Shown here: positions 5,196-12,206 of the stretch, one piece after another
How the letters are laid out: each line of letters starts with the position of its first letter
Numbering within the stretch: the first letter of the stretch is position 1
Assembly (NCBI GenBank): GCA_934481345.1
Contig: CAKSPF010000018.1
Span: 1 to 22,720 of the forward strand
DNA: 22,720 nt
Source: an uncultured Clostridia bacterium
GTDB taxonomy: Bacteria; Bacillota; Clostridia; UMGS1810
Reading direction: 5' to 3'
Made by a program: the position numbers and the translations under genes
The notes under the pieces: model-generated
What the model saw: only the letters and a program-made list of their open reading frames with translations
The model's database searches: none
What the model was told of the DNA's origin: nothing

Positions 5196-7442
5196 ATGTA
5201 CAAGGATATAATAATTAACTACGGTACAGAGCTTGAAAAGTACAGCGGAGCGGATTTGGTGGAAAACGATGTGGATGCATACCGCATAGTGTACCGCACA
5301 CCGTGGGATTTGACAGGCTGCACGATAAAAGCGCTTTGCAAGCGTGCAGACGGAACAGTCGTTTCGGGAACGGGATTTGCAGAAGGCAAAAATGCTGTGT
5401 TTGTGATAGATTCGAGCATGTATGCAGTGCCGGGAGAGCTTACCGTGCGGCTTACAGTGTGCACTGCTGATGAGCAGGTACTTACCGTGTGTGATGTTAT
5501 TGCAAATGCGGTTGAATCATTCGGTGACGGAATACCGGGAACGAACAATAAGACAATTCTTGATCAGATACTAATAAACGTATCAAAAATAAACACAGCG
5601 CTGGAGGGACACAAGGCAGACGAAAGCAATCCGCATGCAGTTACGAAGGAGCAGGTCGGTCTTGGAAATGTGGACGATGTGAAGCAAGCTTCAAAAGCCG
5701 AGTTTGACGCTCACGCATCGGCTGAAGTGTTAGACCACCCGAACGGATCGGTTACGACTGCAAAAATATCAGATGAGGCGGTAACAACCTTAAAACTTGC
5801 TGACGGATCGGTAACATCTGACAAAATTACTGACGGTACAATTGACGAGACAAAATTAAATTCGGAATTAAAAACAAAATTGAACTTCAAAGCAGACAAG
5901 GGTACAACATTAGCTGACTACGGAATAGGTGATGCATATACCAAATCTGAAAGCGATAGAAAGTTTGAATTAAAAGAAGATATATCGGGAAAGGGAGCAG
6001 CAAATGGCTACGCTCCATTGGACGCAAACGGAAAACTCCCCGAAAGTTATTTGTACGGAGTTACCGTCAAGCAATACGGTGTACGTTGGAAAGGCACATC
6101 GTCCACCGTATGTGAAAGACTCGGAGATGCCGTTGGGCTCGTTGCAAACGCACATAAAGGCTCAACGGACTGTGTGGAAAATGATTTTGACAGCATTTAT
6201 CCTTGGAGCGATATGAGACTGTGCAATATTGATTCTGACGGAAACATTCTTGCATATGCCGGAGAGCCGTCATTTATGAGAGACGGCACAAACGGAGATG
6301 TTATGGTGGAAATACCGAAATTCTACTACAAGAGAGTTAAGACCGGAGCCATAGAGGAAATATGGATATGCGGAACAAAGCTCGCCGGATATGAGCTGCA
6401 CCCGTTATTTATTGATGACGGAAAGGAAGTCAGCAAGGTATTCCATTCGGCATACAATGCAAGCTCAGACACAGACGAAACGGACAGCAAGGTTAAATTG
6501 CAGAGCATTACGGGAGCTCAGCCGATGACGAGAACCGCAAGAGCAGATTTTCGCACATATGCAAGAAACAAAGGCAGTATTTGGGGGATTGAGGATTTGT
6601 CGTGTGTAAACGCTCTGCAAATACTATATCTTGTGGAGTATGCAAACACTGATTCACAATCAGCTCTCGGCGACGGTGCAAGCAGTTTGAGTTACGTGGC
6701 TAACCACAAGGCTCTTGAAGAAACGACAGAGGGCAATACTATAACGATTGCTTCCGCATACAAAAATGTATACAAACTCGGTCAGCGTATAGAAATAGGA
6801 ACTTCGCAAAGCGTAAACGATAAAACTACCACACCGAGGACGATAACGGAAGTTTCAACAGACGATCAAACCGGGCAAACGACAATTACATTTGACGGAG
6901 ACCCGATAACCATCGCTGTCGGAAATATGATGTGGAATGTTGCACCGTTAAACGGCTCTTGCGATGCCTTGAACGGAAAAAGTGGTTGGCTTGCCGGAGA
7001 CAACAACTACACGGACGGCTATGCAGATGTCAACTATCGCGGCATTGAGGGATTTCACGCAAAGATATACAGATTTATTGACGGTGTGAACATCAAAGAC
7101 AGAGTGGTGCATTATGCGAACAGTATGAGTGATTATGCTGACGGAGTTTACAGCGGTAAATATAGCGCAGTCGGTTACACGAATGCAGAAGCAAACGGAT
7201 ATGTTTCCGCTTTCGGATATGATGAAAAGGCACCATGGGTAATGTTTCCGACAGCGGCGGCAGGAGGTTCATCAACCTACGCCCCCGATTACTATTATCA
7301 GAGTACAGGTGAATGTCAGCTCTGGCTCGGCGGTGGCTGGAGCAGCAGAGCCAGCGCCGGGGCGTTCTTCTTACGCTGCGACTCCGGTTTCTCGTTCTCA
7401 TTCTTGTACTACGGGGCGCACCTTCTTGTCAAAAAACCATGA
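5196..7442 (+). CDS. Phage-type tail fibre / receptor-binding protein with a DGR-like variable C-terminus
   Basis: A 748-aa tail fibre. Residues 1-105 resemble the BppU N-terminal domain found on baseplate and tail proteins (DLTGCTIKALCKRADGTVV, AVPGELTVRL). Residues 139-161 carry the fibre motif HKADESNPHAVTKEQVGLGN. Residues 184-222 are short repeats of the type GSVTTAKI/GSVTSDKI, probably a trimeric shaft. From about 290 comes a large head ending in a C-type-lectin/formylglycine-enzyme-like fold (RADFRTYARNKGSIWG), whose last residues (711-746) fit a DGR variable region. ATG 5196 has AAAAGGAGAGG upstream and MYKDIIINYGTELEKY is a typical start; an earlier ATG at 5010 is rejected. Genes in XkdW and XkdX order follow. 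It would bind a host surface ligand, or act as an adhesin if kept by the bacterium. No head, portal, sheath or lysis genes are nearby. Confidence 0.85.
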   Translation: MYKDIIINYGTELEKYSGADLVENDVDAYRIVYRTPWDLTGCTIKALCKRADGTVVSGTGFAEGKNAVFVIDSSMYAVPGELTVRLTVCTADEQVLTVCDVIANAVESFGDGIPGTNNKTILDQILINVSKINTALEGHKADESNPHAVTKEQVGLGNVDDVKQASKAEFDAHASAEVLDHPNGSVTTAKISDEAVTTLKLADGSVTSDKITDGTIDETKLNSELKTKLNFKADKGTTLADYGIGDAYTKSESDRKFELKEDISGKGAANGYAPLDANGKLPESYLYGVTVKQYGVRWKGTSSTVCERLGDAVGLVANAHKGSTDCVENDFDSIYPWSDMRLCNIDSDGNILAYAGEPSFMRDGTNGDVMVEIPKFYYKRVKTGAIEEIWICGTKLAGYELHPLFIDDGKEVSKVFHSAYNASSDTDETDSKVKLQSITGAQPMTRTARADFRTYARNKGSIWGIEDLSCVNALQILYLVEYANTDSQSALGDGASSLSYVANHKALEETTEGNTITIASAYKNVYKLGQRIEIGTSQSVNDKTTTPRTITEVSTDDQTGQTTITFDGDPITIAVGNMMWNVAPLNGSCDALNGKSGWLAGDNNYTDGYADVNYRGIEGFHAKIYRFIDGVNIKDRVVHYANSMSDYADGVYSGKYSAVGYTNAEANGYVSAFGYDEKAPWVMFPTAAAGGSSTYAPDYYYQSTGECQLWLGGGWSSRASAGAFFLRCDSGFSFSFLYYGAHLLVKKP
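7326..7430 (+). other. Candidate DGR variable region (VR) in the tail fibre
   Basis: The reading frame here is GGGWSSRASAGAFFLRC followed by a Ser/Phe-rich stretch and YYGAHLLV. The skeleton GG-W, AGAF, spaced S-x-S and G-x-x-L is that of C-type-lectin variable regions. At the presumed variable positions nearly every codon ends in C (AGC, AGC, AGC, TTC, CGC, TGC, GAC, TCC, TTC, TTC, TTC, TAC), while fixed framework codons end in other bases (TTA, TCG, TCA, GGG, GCG). That is the footprint of template AAC codons mutated to NNC. It is GC-richer than the rest of the gene. No template repeat, Avd or reverse transcriptase is visible in this window. Confidence 0.7.
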
Positions 7443-7532
7443 GGATGTTAGCGAACAAATGCCGCTATAAAAATAAAAAGTGTAATTATTAAAAATAAAT
7501 ATAGACATTTAATTTTAAAGGAGGTATCTGCA

Positions 7533-7901
7533 ATGCAAGCAGAGTCCACAATCAAACCGCCTGTTACGGCTAAATTCTTAATTGAGCAGACAGGCAACGG
7601 GAAATGCAGCGTGCATTTCTATGAAAACATTGAGCAAAAGACAACGGAGGAAGGTGACACTATATACAGCTATGACGTATATGTGTTAGATGTCATTCCG
7701 TATCACGAAAACCTTGAAAACAACATCAAAACAAACAAAGCTGCGTGGCTTCAAGCGGCAAAGGATAAAGAGAATGCGGAGCCGGAATATACGGAAGCAC
7801 AACGTTTGCAGCAAGACATCACAGACCTTATGCTTGAAAACATTGAGCAGGGGCAGCAAATCACAGACCTTGAACTTTTAATTATGGGAGGCAATGAATA
7901 A
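7533..7901 (+). CDS. Small tail-associated protein in the XkdW position
   Basis: A 122-aa protein between the tail fibre and an XkdX-family gene, the place taken by xkdW in PBSX-like modules. Residues 1-65 are beta-rich (TAKFLIEQTGNGKCSVHFYEN, YSYDVYVLDVIPYHENLE). IKTNKAAWLQAAKDKE at about 67-82 is typical of small siphophage tail-end proteins, and the C-terminus (about 90-115, QRLQQDITDLMLENIEQGQQ) is a probable coiled coil. AAAGGAGGT precedes ATG 7533. Its stop overlaps the next start by 1 nt. The role is presumed to be tail-tip or fibre assembly; sequence alone does not prove it. Confidence 0.65.
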   Translation: MQAESTIKPPVTAKFLIEQTGNGKCSVHFYENIEQKTTEEGDTIYSYDVYVLDVIPYHENLENNIKTNKAAWLQAAKDKENAEPEYTEAQRLQQDITDLMLENIEQGQQITDLELLIMGGNE

Positions 7902-8026
7902 TGTATAAGAAAATCAAATCAAGATACGACAAGGGGTATATCCGCATAGACCAGCTCAAAAGATATGTTGAGCTGGGAGTTATAACACAAGATGAATTTA
8001 ATGCCATAACGGGCAGAAAGAGTTAG
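7901..8026 (+). CDS. XkdX-family small phage protein
   Basis: A 41-aa protein, MYKKIKSRYDKGYIRIDQ followed by LKRYVELGVITQDEFNAITG, matching the XkdX family pattern (Y-x-x-GY, a Val/Leu helix, G-x-IT-x-E/D-E/F-x-x-ITG). XkdX proteins sit at the end of the tail-fibre operon in PBSX-type and many Clostridia prophages; their function is not established. The start overlaps the previous stop (TAATG), so translation is probably coupled. With the two genes upstream it forms a compact three-gene cassette ending at the terminator near 8213. Confidence 0.75.
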   Translation: MYKKIKSRYDKGYIRIDQLKRYVELGVITQDEFNAITGRKS

Positions 8027-8043
8027 AAAGGTAATAAGCTATA

Positions 8044-8151
8044 TTGGAAATAGTTTCCGCATTTGCGCTTACCGGAATAACATCTTTGTTGAAATCTATC
8101 ACTATAGGTATTCCTGAAAAGCAGCAAATATATTGTAAAAAAACACTTTAA
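8044..8151 (+). CDS. Possible remnant of the next phage gene, 35 aa
   Basis: TTG 8044 opens a 35-aa frame (MEIVSAFALTGITSLLKSIT then a polar end) with a hydrophobic N-terminal half. AAAGG lies 12 nt upstream, rather far. In phage modules of this type a holin or a small membrane protein often follows xkdX, so this may be a truncated version. The ORF is short and has no clear family; it could be chance. Confidence 0.25.
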   Translation: MEIVSAFALTGITSLLKSITIGIPEKQQIYCKKTL

Positions 8152-8170
8152 ACTATTTTGAACATATGTT

Positions 8171-8213
8171 AAAAGCCAAGAAACGTATTTAAAAATGTTT
8201 CTTGGCTTTTTTT
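8171..8213 (+). terminator. Strong rho-independent terminator closing the tail-fibre cassette
   Basis: AAAAGCCAAGAAAC (8171-8184) and GTTTCTTGGCTTTT (8197-8210) are perfect complements (14 bp) around a 12-nt AT-rich loop, running into seven T residues (8207-8213). On the other strand the A-run also gives a T tail, so it may work both ways. It insulates the tail cassette from the EPS operon. Confidence 0.9.
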
Positions 8214-8245
8214 GCGTTTGCGTGCGGTTTTACTATCTAAGATAG

Positions 8246-8274
8246 TTGACAAAGTTACAAAAAAATGATATCAT
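8246..8274 (+). promoter_or_regulatory. Main promoter of the EPS operon, with operator-like dyad
   Basis: TTGACA (8246-8251), 17 bp, TATCAT (8269-8274) is a strong sigma-A promoter directly after the tail-cassette terminator and before the EPS genes. ACTATC (8232-8237) and GATAGT (8241-8246) form a 6-bp dyad touching the -35 box, a candidate operator. Predicted RNA starts near 8281, giving a leader of about 310 nt before the first intact gene at 8591. That leader holds the 8317-8347 hairpin and the capD remnant. Confidence 0.75.
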
Positions 8275-8316
8275 ATATCTGATTAATATTTAATTTAGTG
8301 GATATTAAAATAGAAT

Positions 8317-8347
8317 ATACAGTTTCTCGCCTGGCGAGAAACTGTAT
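8317..8347. repeat. Perfect 14-bp inverted repeat with 3-nt spacer at the capD breakpoint
   Basis: ATACAGTTTCTCGC (8317-8330), CTG, GCGAGAAACTGTAT (8334-8347). The right arm is the ancestral coding sequence for GEKLY in a CapD-type protein. Homology to that protein stops at the spacer, and the left arm is the inverted copy of the right. There is no T-run after it, so it is not a terminator. It may mark a rearrangement endpoint or act as an RNA hairpin in the EPS leader. Confidence 0.8.
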
Positions 8348-8587
8348 GAGGAAAAGCCGATGTCCGAAGAAGGCATGCGCACAACTCCGAACAAGCTCAT
8401 TCATATCGGAAGTCCGATTTCATTTGATGCAGATACGTTTTTTTGATAACTCCAAATGCTTATGAAAACGGCATATGCAGGGAAAACAGGTTCGGGATAT
8501 AAGGGCGAGCCTTTTGAGAAACCAATGGAGCTTGTCGAGAACAACGAAGTAAAAATGCCTTGCGGCAGTATGAGATTTTTGGAGAAA
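8330..8587 (+). pseudogene. C-terminal remnant of a CapD/FlaA1-type nucleotide-sugar epimerase/dehydratase
   Basis: The frame reads PGEKLYEEKPMSEEGMRTTP, then NKLIHIGSPISFDADTFF. This is the conserved end of the CapD/EpsC/PglF family (normally R-PGEKLYEE-L, MSEEG, and I-IG-PI-F). The body of the protein, including the NAD-binding and catalytic parts, is absent. Two stops (8444-8449) interrupt the frame, which then continues LQMLMKTAYAGKTG in the same phase up to the aminotransferase gene. The remnant shows that the EPS operon once began further upstream with a sugar 4,6-dehydratase or 5-epimerase gene, now deleted and replaced by the tail cassette side and a new promoter. An intact copy elsewhere would be needed to make the 4-keto sugar for the aminotransferase. 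Confidence 0.7.
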
Positions 8588-8590
8588 ACT

Positions 8591-9856
8591 ATGAAATTCA
8601 AACCTTTTGATAAAAAAGTCTGGCTTGCCACGCCGACGATGCACGGCGATGAAATGAAATATGTTCAGCAGGCTTATGACACAAATTGGATGAGTACGGT
8701 TGGCGAGAATATCAACGCAGTTGAACAGATTGCCGCCGAAAAAGCAGAGATGAAATATGCGGTTGGGCTGTCTTGCTGTACTGCCGCGCTTCATTTAGCG
8801 GTAAAGCACGCAGGCGAAACGCTTTACAGTAAGCCGCCGATAAGCCACGGAGCACTGGAAGGCAAGCGGGTGTTTTGTTCTGATATGACCTTTGATGCTA
8901 CATTAAACCCGGTTGTTTATGAGGGCGGTATTCCGGTGTTTATTGACACGGAAGCAGAAAGCTGGAATATGGATCCTGCGGCGCTTGAAAAAGCGTTTGA
9001 AATGTACCCCGATGTGAAGCTGGTCGTTTGCGCTGAGCTTTACGGATTTCCGGGACGGATTGATTTGATCAAGCAAATTTGCGAAAAGCATGGTGCGCTT
9101 TTGATTGAGGATGCCGCCGAAGCGATGGGCGCGACACTTTTCGGCAGACAGTGCGGCTCGTTCGGAGATTATGCGGCAATCAGTTACAACGGCAACAAGA
9201 TCATCACTGGTTCTTCCGGCGGCTGTCTTTTGACTAATGACCTTGAGGTGGCAAACAAAACGCGCAAATGGTCAACACAAGCAAGAGAAAATGCACCGTG
9301 GTATCAGCATGAGGAGGTCGGCTATAACTATCGAATGAGCAATGTGATTGCAGGAGTTATCCGCGGGCAGTATCTGCACCTTGAGGAGCATATCGCGCAG
9401 AAAAAAGACGTTTATGAGAGATACCGCGACGGACTGAAAAATTTGCCTGTCCGGATGAATCCGATTACGGACGGCACGATTCCGAACTATTGGCTCTCTG
9501 CCATGATTATTGATAAAGAGTATATGTGCAAGCAAGTCAGGGATGATTCCAAGGCACTGTACATAAAAGAAACGGGCAAGTCTTGCCCAACCGAGATACT
9601 TGAAACGCTTGCAAGCTATAATGCCGAGGGCAGACCGCTTTGGAAGCCGATGCATATGCAGCCTATGTACCGTGCACATGAGGTAATCGGCAGAGAAGGT
9701 ACGCTCCGCTGCCGCACAAATGCCTATATTGCGGGCGGTGTAACCGATGTCGGCGCGGATATATTCGAGCGCGGTCTTTGCTTGCCGAGCGATAATAAAA
9801 TGACGGTTGATGTTCAGAACAAGGTAATAGAAATCATAAGAAGCTGTTTCAATTAA
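8591..9856 (+). CDS. DegT/DnrJ/EryC1-family PLP-dependent sugar aminotransferase
   Basis: A 421-aa fold-type-I aminotransferase that converts a nucleotide keto-sugar to an amino sugar, using PLP and usually glutamate, in the cytoplasm. Seen in order: KVWLATPTMHGDEMKYVQ at the N-terminus, STVGENINAVEQ, the PLP-contact stretch EDAAEAMGATLFG, and SYNGNKIITGSSGG with the Schiff-base lysine at Lys203. ATG 8591 is chosen because GGAG is 6 nt upstream and FKPFDKKVWL is the normal family start. The frame is open to ATG 8456, but that part belongs to the capD remnant. With the missing CapD-type enzyme and the next gene it fits a bacillosamine-like or other 4-amino-sugar route (PglF-PglE-PglC / EpsC-N-L type). 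The exact sugar is not determined. It looks GC-richer than the genes behind it. Confidence 0.9.
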   Translation: MKFKPFDKKVWLATPTMHGDEMKYVQQAYDTNWMSTVGENINAVEQIAAEKAEMKYAVGLSCCTAALHLAVKHAGETLYSKPPISHGALEGKRVFCSDMTFDATLNPVVYEGGIPVFIDTEAESWNMDPAALEKAFEMYPDVKLVVCAELYGFPGRIDLIKQICEKHGALLIEDAAEAMGATLFGRQCGSFGDYAAISYNGNKIITGSSGGCLLTNDLEVANKTRKWSTQARENAPWYQHEEVGYNYRMSNVIAGVIRGQYLHLEEHIAQKKDVYERYRDGLKNLPVRMNPITDGTIPNYWLSAMIIDKEYMCKQVRDDSKALYIKETGKSCPTEILETLASYNAEGRPLWKPMHMQPMYRAHEVIGREGTLRCRTNAYIAGGVTDVGADIFERGLCLPSDNKMTVDVQNKVIEIIRSCFN

Positions 9857-9876
9857 ATTTATTAGGAGTTACATAT

Positions 9877-10575
9877 ATGTATGCTAAGTTTTGGAAAAGA
9901 TTTTTTGATGTTACACTGTCTTTGCTTGCGCTTATTGTCCTCTCTCCGCTGCTTTTGCTTCTAACTGCAATTGGAGCAATTGTTATGAAAGGAAACCCGT
10001 TTTTTGTTCAAAAAAGACCGGGAATGATTGATGAGAGAACAGGTAAAGAACGAATTATTTCACTGATTAAGTTTCGAACAATGACAAATGAACGGGATTC
10101 AAAGGGCAATTTGTTGCCGGATGAGAAAAGGCTTGTGCCTTATGGCAAATTTTTAAGAAGTACATCGCTTGATGAACTGCCATCTATATGGAATATAGTG
10201 GTAGGTTCGTGCAGTCTGGTAGGTCCGCGTCCGTTTTTGGTTCGGGACTGTGTATTTTTGACCGACGAACAGCGTCGTCGTCATGAAGTGCGTCCGGGGT
10301 TGACCGGACTTGCACAGGTCAATGGAAGAAACAATATCACATGGGAGCAGAAGTTTGAATATGACTTGCAGTACATAGATAATGGAATTACTTTTTTGGG
10401 AGATTTAAGGATAATTCTGCAAACTGTAGGTAAGGTTCTGAAAAGAAGCGATATTGTCCGCGAAGGTACGGCGTCGGATATGGATTACGGCGATTGGCTT
10501 ATAATGGAAGGCAAAATCAATCAGGATACATATTATGAGAAGCAGGAAGAAGCAAGAGAATTGTTGGGAGTGTGA
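9877..10575 (+). CDS. Initiating phosphoglycosyl transferase (bacterial sugar transferase, PglC/EpsL type)
   Basis: A 232-aa monotopic phosphoglycosyl transferase that moves a sugar phosphate from a UDP-sugar to undecaprenyl phosphate, the first membrane step of the repeat unit. A hydrophobic re-entrant helix at about 10-36 is followed by FVQKRPG, IKFRTM, the catalytic Asp-Glu pair in SLDELP (Asp99, Glu100), GPRPF (116-120) and RPGLTGLAQVNGR (139-151). The length is that of the short, cytoplasm-facing PglC-type enzymes without the extra transmembrane domain. AGGAG is 8 nt before ATG 9877. It is 20 bp behind the aminotransferase and 4 bp ahead of the acyltransferase frame, as in clusters making N-acylated amino sugars. 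Confidence 0.93.
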   Translation: MYAKFWKRFFDVTLSLLALIVLSPLLLLLTAIGAIVMKGNPFFVQKRPGMIDERTGKERIISLIKFRTMTNERDSKGNLLPDEKRLVPYGKFLRSTSLDELPSIWNIVVGSCSLVGPRPFLVRDCVFLTDEQRRRHEVRPGLTGLAQVNGRNNITWEQKFEYDLQYIDNGITFLGDLRIILQTVGKVLKRSDIVREGTASDMDYGDWLIMEGKINQDTYYEKQEEARELLGV

Positions 10576-10579
10576 AACA

Positions 10580-12206
10580 ATGCAGATAGATGGATGGAAA
10601 TATTACAACTATGCAGCCATACCGGTAACACCTCCAAACGAAGAACCTGATATGAGCCCGGTAAATGATGGCAGCATCTGGAAAATCGGGGGGGGGTACT
10701 CCGTTATTATCAAGATGGACTACCGCGTTTGATTGTGGCTACGAGACGAATTGGTGGTATGTAATAAAGGATACCCCATTTGATATAAATGTCCTTAAAG
10801 CCAAACGTCGGTATGTGATAAATAAAGGCATCAAGAATTTCGATATCAAAGAGATTGATCCTATTAGTTATGATGAAGAACTGTATAATGTGCAAATTGC
10901 AGCATATTCAGCATATCCGAAAAAATACCGTCCGTCTGTAGATAAACAAGCATTTTTATCTTCTGTCAAAACTTGGCACAGGTATGTTTGTATTGGCGCT
11001 TTTAGTCGCAAGACTTATGAATTATGCGGATATGCATTACTGTCAAAAGAAAGTGAAAACTATATTGATTTCACGGTTCTGAAAACAAAGCCGGAGCAGG
11101 AAAAAAACGGTGTAAATGCAGCTATCGTTGAGGGCGTATTGAGATATTTTAATTCATTTCTGACATGTGGCGGATATATATGTGACGGAGCAAGAAGCAT
11201 TAACCATGAAACATCTTTTCAAGATTATCTTGAAAAATACTTTGAGTTTAGAAAAGCCTATTGCAACTTGCATATTACATATAATCCTAAAATTGAGTTT
11301 GTGGTAAAGCTGTTGTTTCCAATGCGAAGAATTTTGTATAAGCTGGACGAAATAAGAGCGATACACCAAATAAATGGGGTTTTGAAAATGGAAGGAATAT
11401 GCAGAGAACAAAAGCGACAGAGTAAGGAAGCTGATCTTATGAGTGAATTAGTTTCAATAATAATGCCGTCGTATAATACGGGAAGTTTTGTAAAAGAGAC
11501 AATAGAATCGGTATTAGCGCAGTCGTACTCTACGTGGGAATTGATTATTGTTGATGATTGTTCGACCGATAATACCGATGATGTAGTCCGCCCATATCTT
11601 GCAGATGAACGAATCCATTACATAAAAAACGACACGAACAGCGGGGCGGCGGTGTCGCGGAATCATGCTTTGCGAGAAGCTAAGGGCAAATGGATTGCCT
11701 TTTTAGATAGTGACGACTTGTGGGAGCCGGAAAAGCTCCAAAAGCAAATTTCATTTATGAGAGAAAACGGTTACCACTTTTCATATACGAACTACATTGA
11801 GATTGATGAGGAGTCTAAGCCGAATGGTAAGAGTGTAAGCGGACCGAAACGAATTACCAAGCACGGAATGTACAATTATTGTTGGATGGGGTGTTTGACG
11901 GTTATGTATGATGTCGAGACAGTCGGACTCATTCAAATTGCGGACATCAAGAAGAACAACGATTATGCTATGTGGTTGAAAGTATGTAAAAAGGCGGATT
12001 GCTATCTTTTGGACGAGACGCTCGCAAAGTACAGAAAACGGAGCGGCTCCATCAGCAATAACGGATACGGGAAACTGATTAAATGGCATTACAAGCTGTA
12101 TCGGGAAGCAGAAGGAAAAAATAGCATAGTTGCTTTGATTAACACTGCAAGGAATCTCTTGTTTGGATTTTACAAGAAAAAAAGGTATGCAAAGCGAGGT
12201 AAGTAA
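10580..12206 (+). CDS. GNAT-like acyltransferase fused to a GT2 glycosyltransferase, frame interrupted at a G9 tract
   Basis: ATG 10580 has GGGAG 9 nt upstream. Its frame reads MQIDGWKYYNYAAIPVTPPN and on to Gly37-39, then stops at 10730-10732 after 50 residues. If the nine G at 10688-10696 were eight, the frame would continue GGGTPLLSRWTTAFDCGYET and run to 12206, giving 541 aa. Residues ~1-286 look like a GNAT/FemAB-like acyltransferase (KAKRRYVINKGIKNFDI, YVCIGAFS, CGYALLS); this part is assigned with moderate confidence. Residues 287-541 are a clear GT2 glycosyltransferase (SELVSIIMPSYNTG, IIVDDCSTDNT, FLDSDDLW). The given sequence therefore encodes the OFF form of the first domain, while GT2 may still be made from Met 11439. 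It could acylate the amino sugar made upstream. Alternatives are a fixed pseudogene or a homopolymer sequencing error. Confidence 0.75.
10688..10696 (+). repeat. Poly-G tract (G9), probable slipped-strand contingency site
   Basis: Nine consecutive G in an AT-rich gene, exactly where the upstream and downstream frames of one protein fail to join. G8 (or G11) restores the full frame; G9, as here, gives a 50-residue product. In-gene poly-G tracts in glycan-modifying genes are a known phase-variation device, best described in Campylobacter and Helicobacter. Confidence 0.75.
11424..11441 (+). promoter_or_regulatory. Internal ribosome binding site and start for the GT2 domain
   Basis: AAGGAAG (11424-11430) sits 8 nt before ATG 11439, from which MSELVSIIMPSYNTG reads as a typical GT2 N-terminus of a 255-aa enzyme. 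This would let the glycosyltransferase be made independently of the frame state at the G tract. It also suggests that two once-separate genes became joined by loss of a stop codon. Confidence 0.5.

Noticed and set aside
7093..7401. Long minus-strand reading frames opposite the tail fibre and the glycosyltransferases
   Set aside because: They are antisense shadows without ribosome binding sites or recognisable protein features.
7443..7532. Template repeat or DGR initiation hairpin downstream of the variable region
   Set aside because: Only a weak 5-bp stem (TAGCG/CGCTA) is present and no second copy of the variable-region sequence was seen in the window.
8456..8590. ATG 8456 as the start of the aminotransferase
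   Set aside because: The 45 extra residues read as the continuation of the capD remnant; ATG 8591 has its own GGAG and begins the conserved family sequence.
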